Source: DAIOHQ01 sp036744635 (GTDB lineage: Bacteria > Planctomycetota > Phycisphaerae > Tepidisphaerales > Tepidisphaeraceae). From it: a stretch of 32,327 nucleotides of DNA. Location of the stretch: contig DAIOHQ010000017.1 of assembly GCA_036744635.1 (NCBI GenBank), forward strand, positions 1-32,327. Direction: 5' to 3'. Made by a program: the position numbers and the translations under genes. The notes beneath the pieces are model-generated. The model ran no database searches. It worked only from the letters and a program-made list of their open reading frames with translations, and had not been told where the DNA came from. This document shows, one piece after another, positions 16,080 through 23,612 of this stretch (positions within the stretch are counted from its first letter, which is position 1; each line of letters starts with the position of its first letter).

Positions 16080-16438
16080 CGGGTTTCTGCTGAGCGGGAT
16101 GGAGTTTCCCTCAACCGGGATCGAGTTTTGCTTGAGCGGGATGCAGTTTTGCTTGAGGCGGACGGAGTTTTGCTTAAGATGGGAGGAGTTTTGCTTAAGC
16201 GGGGCGGAGTTTTGCTTAAGCGGGACGGAGTTCTGCTTAAGCGGGACGGAGTTCTGCTTAAGGCGGGCGCGGGTTTGCTTAAGGTGGGCGGAGTTTTGCT
16301 TAAGCGGGGCGGAGTTCTGCTTAAGCGGGGCGGAGTTTTGCTTAAGCGGGGCGGAGTTTTGCTTAAGCGGGAGAGAGTTCCGCTTAAGCGGGGCGGAGGT
16401 TTGCCTAAGCGGGACGGAGGTTTGCTTAAGACGGAAGC
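16080..16438. repeat. 21-bp minisatellite, about 17 units
   Basis: Units such as GGAGTTTTGCTTAAGCGGGGC repeat with an exact 21-base period: the AGTT core falls at 16103, 16124, 16145 and so on to 16418 without a phase change. Because 21 is a multiple of three, reading frames stay open on both strands. On the minus strand it reads as heptads like PLKQNSA, on the plus strand as EFCLSGA. Differences between units are mostly single bases, many silent or conservative on either strand, so coding cannot be decided. No convincing start codon with a ribosome site precedes either frame. Confidence 0.9.
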
Positions 16439-16585
16439 GCTCCGGTATGCAGAAAAATGAATTTTCCTTCGGCAGAATCGCATCCTCCCGAAGCGGAAAC
16501 GATTTTTCCCGACAGCGAATCGGACCTTCCCCGCCGAAAACCGCCGCATCTGCCGCGCCGCCACGGTTTTTCCCGGACGCGGGCG
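16439..16585. repeat. Diverged continuation of the 21-bp repeat up to the CRISPR array
   Basis: Beyond 16438 the bases no longer match the consensus, but a 21-base rhythm persists (CTTCGGCAG, TCCCGAAGCGG, TCCCGACAGCG, TCCCCGCCG spaced about 21 apart). The minus-strand frame still shows heptads: RCREKSF, PLREDAI, LPKENSF. The region ends where the degenerate terminal CRISPR repeat begins. Confidence 0.5.
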
Positions 16586-18273
16586 GGATTGGCCGCCACG
16601 TGCGTGGGGAAGACCCAACGAGCATCCCCATACCGGCCGCGTCTGTGCCGGTTCACCCCCACGTGCGTGGGGAATACGATATCGGCCACAGTGCGAAGGG
16701 CAGCTGCGCGCGGTTCACCCCCACGTGCGTGGGGAATACGGCATCCCGCGCCGACAGGAAGCGGCACTTGAACGGTTCACCCCCACGTGCGTGGGGAATA
16801 CGTTGCCGTAGGCGTTGAAGAGGCGTCCGGCAACGGTTCACCCCCACGTGCGTGGGGAATACGCCCAATCTCCGCTGGCGGTGGGGCGGTCCATCGGTTC
16901 ACCCCCACGTGCGTGGGGAATACGCTGGAATACTGCCTCTTCGGTACACGCCTTCCCCGGTTCACCCCCACGTGCGTGGGGAATACCACCGTCGTCGGCA
17001 CCGCTCCCGTCACGTCCGCCGGTTCACCCCCACGTGCGTGGGGAATACTAACGCCACAAGCAAACTACTCGCCTGCCATGCGGTTCACCCCCACGTGCGT
17101 GGGGAATACATGGTGCCACTGGAACAATTGCCCGCGTGATGCGGTTCACCCCCACGTGCGTGGGGAATACCGCGAGATAGTACGCATAATGCTCCGTGCC
17201 GACGGTTCACCCCCACGTGCGTGGGGAATACCACAGGTCTATCGCTTCATTTTCCCCATCCATCGGTTCACCCCCACGTGCGTGGGGAATACGCCGGAGC
17301 CGTTGCCGTAGCAGTTGCTATCGGCGGTTCACCCCCACGTGCGTGGGGAATACCCGCCATGTGTGCCCGTTGGCAACGTGCAAGACGGTTCACCCCCACG
17401 TGCGTGGGGAATACGGCAGAGCTGCTGAATGAACTATCCGAGCAAGACCGGTTCACCCCCACGTGCGTGGGGAATACCTGCCGGCAGTGCTGGCGGGATC
17501 GGCACAGAGCGGTTCACCCCCACGTGCGTGGGGAATACCATTGACTCCATCGCTTGCGGCTGTGCCCCAACGGTTCACCCCCACGTGCGTGGGGAATACC
17601 TCCTGGCCCTTCTCGCCAAAACCCTTCAAGTCCGGTTCACCCCCACGTGCGTGGGGAATACGCCGTATAGGTATCCAAGCTGGCTCTGCGTCGGTTCACC
17701 CCCACGTGCGTGGGGAATACGAACGGTTCGCGGTGGAAACGCTAAACAAGAATCGGTTCACCCCCACGTGCGTGGGGAATACGGTCTCGCTGTTGTATTC
17801 GTAGTGGTAGGAAAAGGTTCACCCCCACGTGCGTGGGGAATACGCTGTAGCCGACAAGACCATCAAATCCGAGGTCGGTTCACCCCCACGTGCGTGGGGA
17901 ATACGGAGTTGCGCAGAGTCAGGGTGAGAAAGCGTGCCGGTTCACCCCCACGTGCGTGGGGAATACGCATCCGCCCATTTATGGGTGACGCCCCAAGTCG
18001 GTTCACCCCCACGTGCGTGGGGAATACGATGCGTCGGAGTTGTAGCAGTACATCCCCGCCGGTTCACCCCCACGTGCGTGGGGAATACTGATGCCGCTGT
18101 CGAGCAGGCTGCCCAGCCCATCCGGTTCACCCCCACGTGCGTGGGGAATACATGACCGCTGACTCCGACAATGCTTCGATACGCGGTTCACCCCCACGTG
18201 CGTGGGGAATACCGAGCATGGGAATTATCTCCGTGGTTGTGGGCCGGTTCACCCCCACGTGCGTGGGGAAGAC
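16586..18273 (-). CRISPR. Type I-E CRISPR array: 27 repeats plus one degenerate terminal repeat
   Basis: A 29-base repeat recurs at 16649, 16711, 16773 and so on to 18245. Plus strand: CGGTTCACCC...GTGGGGAATAC; transcript strand: GTATTCCCC...GGGTGAACCG. The core CCCCACGTGCGTGGGG is palindromic, as expected for a Cas6e-cut I-E repeat. Spacers are 30-34 bases and none is an obvious duplicate. The repeat at 16586-16614 is degenerate on its crRNA 3' half (plus-strand left side), which marks the leader-distal end. The leader therefore lies at the 18273 side, next to cas6e, and the array is read on the minus strand. The leader-proximal repeat (18245) carries GTCTTC instead of GTATTC, as does the degenerate one; the repeat at 17815 starts with A. 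Apparent proteins across the array are artefacts of the repeat. Confidence 0.98.
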
Positions 18274-18316
18274 TGGTATTCACTTGTCAAAGAGCGAAGG
18301 GGTCCGTTGCCAGTCG
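18274..18316 (-). promoter_or_regulatory. Short leader between cas6e and the CRISPR array
   Basis: Only 43 bases separate the cas6e stop from the first repeat. A perfect TTGACA lies on the minus strand at 18285-18290, but no -10 box is found 16-18 bases on, which falls inside the first repeat. The array may be transcribed from the cas promoter or from a promoter inside cas6e. Confidence 0.4.
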
Positions 18317-19162
18317 TCAGTGGTCAATTGCCGGGGCGATGGAGAGCAGGCCGAAGCCGAAGGCTTTGGCCGGGCCGATGCCGTTGATGATGGCTTGGCG
18401 GAGTTTGTCGGGATCGGTGCAGAGCAGCACGCCCTCGAACAGGCCGCTATTGAAACGGTGCTCGGCGCGGGCGGACTGCCCGGCGGCGGGTTTGCGAACC
18501 AGCGCATATACCGTCTGCATCGTCAACGGCGTGGCCGGTTCTTCCAGAACGCGAAAGCCCCGATCACCGCCCACTTCCGTCAGCCACGCTCGCCACGGCT
18601 CCCATCGCGCATCGATGACCCGTCTTCGCTCGTCGGCATCGCTCGGGAGCGTGTCGGGAATGGGCTTAAGGCGGACCGGAACCTGGGCACGACGTCTGCG
18701 CGGAATGGTCAGGCCGGCGCGGGTGGTGCGCGTCCTGCCATCGGCTCGCGGCTCGCTGCGGGTTTTTACGACCTGTGCGAGCAAACGGTAGCGGTAGGCT
18801 TGATCGAGGCGGGGCGCGGGGTCGAAGGGGCGCACCTGCGGCTTGTCGTCCAGGAGATACGGAGCATTCTGAAAGGCATAGGTCCAGTCGGGGAGTTGGG
18901 CCGATTGGACGAGGATGCGCGGCTTGCCGTCTTGCTCGATGCGGAAGAGGAAGCCGGCATCGCCGCGCGGGGGCTTGGGATCGCGCAGCGCCGGGCCCGT
19001 CCAGGCGTTGAGAAAGAAGGGGTCGCCGGCAAGCACCTTGCCATTGGGGAAGGCCATCCATAGGCGCTGATGCACCCGGTAGAGGTCGGCCAGCCATTTG
19101 CGCCCGGGCTGCGGGCGGTCGGGGTTGTCGCCCGTGTTGACATGGAGTTGGGAGAGATACAT
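18317..19162 (-). CDS. cas6e: Cas6e (CasE/Cse3), pre-crRNA endonuclease
   Basis: Cuts the repeat hairpin of the long CRISPR transcript and stays on the crRNA 3' handle as a Cascade subunit. The 281-residue product starts MYLSQLHVN and has YRVHQRLWMAFP near residues 28-39, where His31 matches the catalytic histidine of Cas6e. It ends with the family's glycine-rich RNA-binding loop, GIGPAKAFGFGLLSIAP. It is longer than E. coli CasE (199 residues); the extra length is mostly an Arg-rich middle part (about 135-180, TIPRRRRAQVPVRLKP). Its ATG directly follows the cas5 TGA with no gap, indicating coupled translation. The array begins 43 bases after its stop. Confidence 0.95.
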   Translation of the reverse strand: MYLSQLHVNTGDNPDRPQPGRKWLADLYRVHQRLWMAFPNGKVLAGDPFFLNAWTGPALRDPKPPRGDAGFLFRIEQDGKPRILVQSAQLPDWTYAFQNAPYLLDDKPQVRPFDPAPRLDQAYRYRLLAQVVKTRSEPRADGRTRTTRAGLTIPRRRRAQVPVRLKPIPDTLPSDADERRRVIDARWEPWRAWLTEVGGDRGFRVLEEPATPLTMQTVYALVRKPAAGQSARAEHRFNSGLFEGVLLCTDPDKLRQAIINGIGPAKAFGFGLLSIAPAIDH

Positions 19163-20293
19163 TCAGCGGCCCTCCGGGGTCCAGGACGCGGGCAAGTCCT
19201 CGAAGAAATTCGTTGAGTAGGCGCGGCCCGCCTCCAGCAGATCGCGGCGGCGTCCCATTCGGCGCTCCGTCAACAGACGCTCGATCTGCGCGAGGATTTC
19301 TGGCCGATTCGCGAGGTCCTGCGGGTCAATGCGGCGTTGGCGCATGTCGCTGGAATACTCCAGCATCGTGCAGGCGTCGTGACATATCTTGCACAGTGGT
19401 CGCAACGTCTCCGGCCGCACGTCTTCATAGTCCAAATGATGGACTTCGGCCGCCGGCGACTTGCAGAACACGCACAGACCCCCTGCGGTGCGTAGCGCGG
19501 CTTGACGCAGCGCCGGCCACTCCGGGCCATACGGGTCCTTGCGCGCTGGTCGCTCGGGTTGCGGTTGTGTTGCCGGGCTGACGGAGACGGTGACCGAGCC
19601 AGGGACGACCCAGCGGCCGCCGTGGTTCATGAACCCGAAGGCGCGCGGCACATCGTACACGAGTCGCGCGCTGTCGGGCGGAGGGGTGCCCGGAAGGTGC
19701 TCGATGAAGGTATCGAGCATGAGCGCTGGGGTGCGGACGTTTCCGTCGATCCCGGCGATTCTCGGCCGCCACGGGAGGGACGACAGTGCGTCGGCGAGCG
19801 AATCAAATCCGCCCGTTCCGGCGAAAACAGGTTCGGCCGGAACGCAGCATTTGCGGCCGAGGAACACGGGCCATATTGGATCGTTCAGCGCGTCGGCGCA
19901 GTCGCGGATGCTATCCGCGCTGCCGCGCAGCGCGACGAGAAAGGATGCGTCCAACAGGTATTGCCGGCGAGATAGCAGTGTCTCGTATTCGCCCGTGGAA
20001 GCCGTCTTCTTGATCTTCCCATCCGCGCTGCGAATGCCAATCTTCGCCCCGGCAGTGTGGTAGTCCCAGTCGAGCGTCCCAGTGCGATCCACCCGGACCC
20101 CCATGTGGAGCGATACCAGCCTCTCCAATGCCTTGGAGGAGTCTTCACGGCGAACGCCCATGGCGCAGAGCAAGAGGCCCAGAACGCCCGATTTGCTTGG
20201 GTAGGCATCAGTTCGGCGAAGCTGAAATCGGGAAGATGTTCCCCATGACTGCATCGGTCCCGCCAGGCGCAAGAGTAGAGTGTTATCGCTCAT
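19163..20293 (-). CDS. cas5: Cas5e fused to a C-terminal HNH nuclease domain (Cas5-HNH)
   Basis: Residues 1-238 are a standard Cas5e, the subunit that caps the 5' end of the crRNA: LLLRLAGPMQSWGTSSRF, PSKSGVLGLLLCAMG, RRQYLLDASFLVAL, YDVPRAFGFMNHGGRWV. Normal I-E Cas5 is about 225-250 residues; this one is 376. After a Pro-rich linker (239-254) comes an HNH fold: LCVFCKSPAAEVHHLDYED (Cys274, Cys277, His285, His286) and ETLRPLCKICHD (Cys301, Cys304, His305). This gives the beta-beta-alpha-metal histidines plus a four-cysteine zinc site. The usual HNH asparagine before LxxLC is Thr297. A basic helix (LLTERRMGRRRDLLEAG) and a short tail follow. With no cas3 in the window, this domain is the likely DNA-cutting activity of the complex. 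This matches my memory of the described Cas5-HNH I-E variants. Confidence 0.93.
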   Translation of the reverse strand: MSDNTLLLRLAGPMQSWGTSSRFQLRRTDAYPSKSGVLGLLLCAMGVRREDSSKALERLVSLHMGVRVDRTGTLDWDYHTAGAKIGIRSADGKIKKTASTGEYETLLSRRQYLLDASFLVALRGSADSIRDCADALNDPIWPVFLGRKCCVPAEPVFAGTGGFDSLADALSSLPWRPRIAGIDGNVRTPALMLDTFIEHLPGTPPPDSARLVYDVPRAFGFMNHGGRWVVPGSVTVSVSPATQPQPERPARKDPYGPEWPALRQAALRTAGGLCVFCKSPAAEVHHLDYEDVRPETLRPLCKICHDACTMLEYSSDMRQRRIDPQDLANRPEILAQIERLLTERRMGRRRDLLEAGRAYSTNFFEDLPASWTPEGR

Positions 20294-20301
20294 GCGGTTG
20301 C

Positions 20302-21570
20302 CTATGCTTTCTCGACTATGAGGGCCTCGACGGAATTGACGAGCAAATCAAGGGTGCCGGCAGAAGTGGCTTTGCTCTGGAGCGCGGTCTTCGCGTGGCC
20401 TATCGCGAGAAGTACGCGTTTGACATCGGCGGGAGCAAAGGCCGCCGCGACCGCGTCAACGTACATTTGAAATGCCTTGGCGGATTCCGTCATCAGGTTC
20501 GCGCCTTGCACCGGCTCAAGGAAGGCATTGGCGAAACTGACGGGGCGTTTCACCTTCGATACCTCAACCAGAATCAGTTCCGGCACCGAGTGGCTGGCGA
20601 AGCTGTTCTGCTTGCCGGTGGGATTGGCCAGCGCCGCGGCGGAAATCAGAACCCCGGCCACCTTTGCGGCATCCTTCTCCGACAAGGACGGCAGGTGCTT
20701 GCGCAACGCATCGATGTCGAGGTTGAAGTATTTGTAATACACGGCCGAGTTGTAGAAGGTTTCGGTCTCGCCCGATCCCAGGAACGCGGCACCGGCCATG
20801 TCGGCCTGGGTCGTCGCATACCTCGCCTTGCGGTCATCCATCGCGGTGAAGTAGTCGCTCTCGATGATGGTCTCGTGTGTGCCGATCGCGTGGGCTACCT
20901 GACATGCGGCCTCCACATTGAGCACAAGGTCGCTGGTGGTCATCCGACCAAATAGGCCGATATCCACCGTGAGCGCCTTGCTGGCCTCGGACGCTTCCTC
21001 AATGAACTGTTCGATCTCGGCGTCGAGCGCCTTGGCGTCCTGTTTCGAGAGTTTCGACTCCGACTTGCGGCCCAGGAACCGCGCATACGCTTTCGGCTTG
21101 TGCTCTCGAAGCGCTGTAATCAGGCCGGCAATCTTCTCAGCAAAGGGCGGTGGGAAGAAAACCAGTTGCCCCGTCTGTCCCGCATCTTCGGCAGTTGTGG
21201 CGGCTGCGCCGGGCGCGTCTTCCTTCGCACCGCTTTCGTCGCCCTCCTCGTCATCGCCGCCGCGTTTCTCCTTCTTGAACCTACTGGCAACCGCCGCCAT
21301 GACCTCGGACAAGTCGGTTTCTGGCACGCCCGCCGCTTTACCCCTTAGGGCGTCAGCCACCATCCGCGGTAAATATGTTGTGCGCTCGGCCAGCGCTCCG
21401 CCGAAGGCCTCTTTGAACTGCGTGGACAACCGGATATTCCGCTTCAAGCATTGGCTGCTGATGCGGCCACGGGTCACGCCACCGAAGATGCACTTCTTCG
21501 GCTGCCCCGTCTCGTCGCGATTGAGGTTTCCAGGGGGCATGCTTTGGAGCATGTGAATCTGCACGAACAT
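20302..21570 (-). CDS. cas7e: Cas7e (CasC/Cse4), crRNA backbone subunit
   Basis: Several copies coat the crRNA spacer in Cascade. The 422-residue product opens with the signature MFVQIHMLQSMPPGNLNRDE, then KKCIFGGVTRGRISSQCLKR, the family's RNA-contact region. Later blocks include ALTVDIGLFGRMTTSDLVLN, AAFLGSGETETFYNSAVYY, and ANPTGKQNSFASHSVPELIL. It is longer than E. coli CasC (363), mainly through an acidic, low-complexity insertion at residues about 99-134 (GGDDEEGDESGAKEDAPGAA). A perfect AAGGAG lies six bases before the ATG. The cas8e stop is 24 bases upstream and cas5 follows after 8 bases. Confidence 0.96.
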   Translation of the reverse strand: MFVQIHMLQSMPPGNLNRDETGQPKKCIFGGVTRGRISSQCLKRNIRLSTQFKEAFGGALAERTTYLPRMVADALRGKAAGVPETDLSEVMAAVASRFKKEKRGGDDEEGDESGAKEDAPGAAATTAEDAGQTGQLVFFPPPFAEKIAGLITALREHKPKAYARFLGRKSESKLSKQDAKALDAEIEQFIEEASEASKALTVDIGLFGRMTTSDLVLNVEAACQVAHAIGTHETIIESDYFTAMDDRKARYATTQADMAGAAFLGSGETETFYNSAVYYKYFNLDIDALRKHLPSLSEKDAAKVAGVLISAAALANPTGKQNSFASHSVPELILVEVSKVKRPVSFANAFLEPVQGANLMTESAKAFQMYVDAVAAAFAPADVKRVLLAIGHAKTALQSKATSAGTLDLLVNSVEALIVEKA

Positions 21571-21594
21571 CGGTAACTCCTTCGTATGGGTTGT

Positions 21595-23226
21595 TCAATC
21601 GAGCAGTTGATCGAGGCGATGGCACAGACCCGCCCAGTCGATGGGGGCGGGAGCCCTTTGCCGCAGATGGCGGTCGAGAGCGTGTCGAAGTTCTGTCTCG
21701 AGGCGGTGGCCGTGAGGCAGGGACGCCGGATATGGCGACAGAACCGAGCGGTCGCCGCGGCGCTCTTTGATTTGTCGCTTGGGTAGTGACCTCAGCGGGC
21801 AGAAAACAGGATTGGCGTAGGCGACCCGAGCGCGGGAAGGTACGGCCGCCATCAGTTTGAGCATCAGCCAAGCCACGTTTCGTGACGGAAGTCCCGCCAC
21901 CGTCCTGCCGCGCAGAGACCAGAGCAGGCCGCTGAATACGTCGAAGGCCGCCGGCGAAGCATGCATCTCGCAGTATTTGACGGCCGCAAGGCTCGCCCAA
22001 TCGGCATCGGTAAGGAGATGCGCGGCGGCCCGCACGAATCGCGCCGAACCGCCTTTGCTCATCGAACTCGTCGGCTCCGTCCAGCCATCAACACCACGCA
22101 TCCGGATGGCTGGCGTGTCGGCGGGCAACGCAGAACGGATAACATCTGCGGACAGGTCGGGCAGTTCAAGTTGCCGGTGGTCGAAGGTCTTGTTGTTCGC
22201 GGGATTCGTACAGGGGATCACGAGACGCCAACCATGATGGTCCGCGTTCGCCGTGACAACGGCTGAACTCGGCGGGCTATTCTGATCGATCAACGATGCT
22301 ACATCGCCGCCCACACAAGCCAACTTCTCGTCGTAACTCTTCAATGTCGTGTATGGGGCATCGGCCCTATAGAAGGCCGATGGGTCCTGCCAGGCAAATG
22401 GGATGTTCTTCGCGCTCTTCTTATTCGATTTCGTATTCTCGTTTTTCGAATACACAATGGGCCCAACCGCTACAACTCCGCGCTGCCCACATCGCCAGCA
22501 GACATCCGCCTCTTGGGGCGACAGTAGATGAATGCGTCTTGGATTCCAGGTGAACGCCTCAAGGAAAGGTATCGGATTGTCTGTATCACTTGGCTTGAAG
22601 TGACCGCTCCATTTTGCATCGCCCGATTCGCCTTGAAGCGGAATGAGATTGAGCCCGAGCGTGACCGCGAGATTCTCGCCTTGTGCCATTGCCATGATCG
22701 GCGGCGCGTTGTGGATCGACGGAGACAATCCCGCGCCTCCCGATTGACTCCACGGAATTACGCGGAGAATGCCGATCGTGGCGCAGCATGGGCATAGACG
22801 CATCTCCCCGTCATCACCATGGTGGAAAAACGCGATATTGGTCCCGCAAGCAAACTCGGCAAAGAATGAGCCGGCGGATTTCCTGTTTCCACCCCGAGCA
22901 GAAGGGTCTTGGAGGAACGGGGCTGCATCATCGAGCAGCCCGAAACGGGGTGCTTCCGCCTCGATCGAGTCAAGAACAAGTTGCGGAATGTCACCCTTTA
23001 ACAGTGACTCGCGGACCTGCTTCACCCCTCCCACCACCTCGGCCTTCCAATAAAGCAGCGTCAACAAGAACCGGTGTGCCGCGAACAGGTCGATGGGGCT
23101 CGCAACGGCGATGCAACGAATCCCCTTGGCACGCTCCAGCGCCTCCTTGATTCCCACGCGCCCGCAGTGGCCATCCCGCCAGAGCACCGGAATCCACTTC
23201 TCGTCGAGCAGATTGTAAGAAGGCAT
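21595..23226 (-). CDS. cas8e: Cas8e (CasA/Cse1), large subunit, possibly with a Cas11-like C-terminus
   Basis: PAM-reading large subunit of type I-E Cascade. I start at MPSYNLLDEKWIPVLW (543 residues) because N-L-L-D-x-x-W-I-P is the normal N-terminus; the frame extends 24 codons further up. Family features are FLLTLLYWKAEVV, LQDPSA, FACGTNIAFFHH (L1-type loop), and a zinc site from CPCC (145-148) and CWRCG (243-247). The C-terminal 155 residues are helical and end PIDWAGLCHRLDQLLD, which recalls the end of Cse2/Cas11 (L-D-W..L...L). No separate cse2 gene lies between cas8e and cas7e, so this part may supply the small subunit, fused or by internal start (ATG at codon 389). That is inference; it could equally be the normal Cas8e four-helix bundle. 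Confidence 0.93.
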   Translation of the reverse strand: MPSYNLLDEKWIPVLWRDGHCGRVGIKEALERAKGIRCIAVASPIDLFAAHRFLLTLLYWKAEVVGGVKQVRESLLKGDIPQLVLDSIEAEAPRFGLLDDAAPFLQDPSARGGNRKSAGSFFAEFACGTNIAFFHHGDDGEMRLCPCCATIGILRVIPWSQSGGAGLSPSIHNAPPIMAMAQGENLAVTLGLNLIPLQGESGDAKWSGHFKPSDTDNPIPFLEAFTWNPRRIHLLSPQEADVCWRCGQRGVVAVGPIVYSKNENTKSNKKSAKNIPFAWQDPSAFYRADAPYTTLKSYDEKLACVGGDVASLIDQNSPPSSAVVTANADHHGWRLVIPCTNPANNKTFDHRQLELPDLSADVIRSALPADTPAIRMRGVDGWTEPTSSMSKGGSARFVRAAAHLLTDADWASLAAVKYCEMHASPAAFDVFSGLLWSLRGRTVAGLPSRNVAWLMLKLMAAVPSRARVAYANPVFCPLRSLPKRQIKERRGDRSVLSPYPASLPHGHRLETELRHALDRHLRQRAPAPIDWAGLCHRLDQLLD

Positions 23227-23271
23227 GACCCCGCCATTTTCAGGTGCCAACAGCCCGACCCAGCACAGACT

Positions 23272-23277
23272 ATTATG
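23272..23277 (-). promoter_or_regulatory. Possible -10 box of the cas operon
   Basis: CATAAT on the minus strand lies 45 bases upstream of the cas8e ATG. No good -35 hexamer stands 17 bases before it. An alternative pair is TTGCAA and TAGGGT with a 17-base gap, slightly further up. The evidence is weak. Confidence 0.3.
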
Positions 23278-23348
23278 TGCGGCCGGGAACCCTATCACCG
23301 GCCAATTTCTATTGCAAGAAAATTATTCCCGATAGCAGTTGTCTCCGT

Positions 23349-23400
23349 CGCGCAGCAACGCGGAGCAAGAATGGCCGCGTACCCGCGAAATTGCCGTCGG
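23349..23400 (+). repeat. REP-like hairpin element, copy A
   Basis: It begins with CGCGCAGCAACGCGGAGC (also found at 24461-24478). It then carries the stem CGCG-TACC-CGCG (23376-23387) and the tail AAATTGCCGTCGG. It lies between the divergent cas8e and 23613 genes. Confidence 0.7.
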
Positions 23401-23472
23401 TCCGACACGCCGATAATAACCATCCCGCCCCCGCTGACACGGCATGAGCGCGCCGTGCTGTATCTCTGTATG

Positions 23473-23506
23473 TCCGCGTACCCGCGGAATTGCCGTCCGC
23501 AGGTGC
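23473..23506 (+). repeat. REP-like hairpin element, copy C
   Basis: Stem TCCGCG-TACC-CGCGGA followed by ATTGCCGTCCGCAGGTG. Same loop and tail as the other copies, but a different stem sequence. Confidence 0.75.
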
Positions 23507-23612
23507 AGGCGGGAATATTTTTTTCTGCTTCATCCGCCCGCCGGTCGCTCCGATGAATGGGGTGTCGAGATTATTCGACAATAACTTCTCGCCACCAGAA
23601 AGAGAGGCAGAT

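Noticed and set aside
15902..16631. Minus-strand frames of about 235 codons containing the heptad repeats as firm genes
   Set aside because: The 21-bp period keeps several frames open at once on both strands, the start would lie in CRISPR sequence, and there is no ribosome site. Reported as a repeat with coding left open.
16653..18197. Many open frames across the array giving peptides such as SPPRAWGIR, HPHVRGEY or FTPTCVGNT
   Set aside because: They are translations of the CRISPR repeat in its different frames, a well-known annotation artefact, not proteins.
18285..18290. TTGACA as the -35 box of an array promoter
   Set aside because: No -10 hexamer at proper spacing; the position falls inside the first repeat.
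23490..23612. The upstream 41-codon extension of the 221-residue protein
   Set aside because: It runs through REP-like sequence and the ribosome site supports the internal ATG at 23613.
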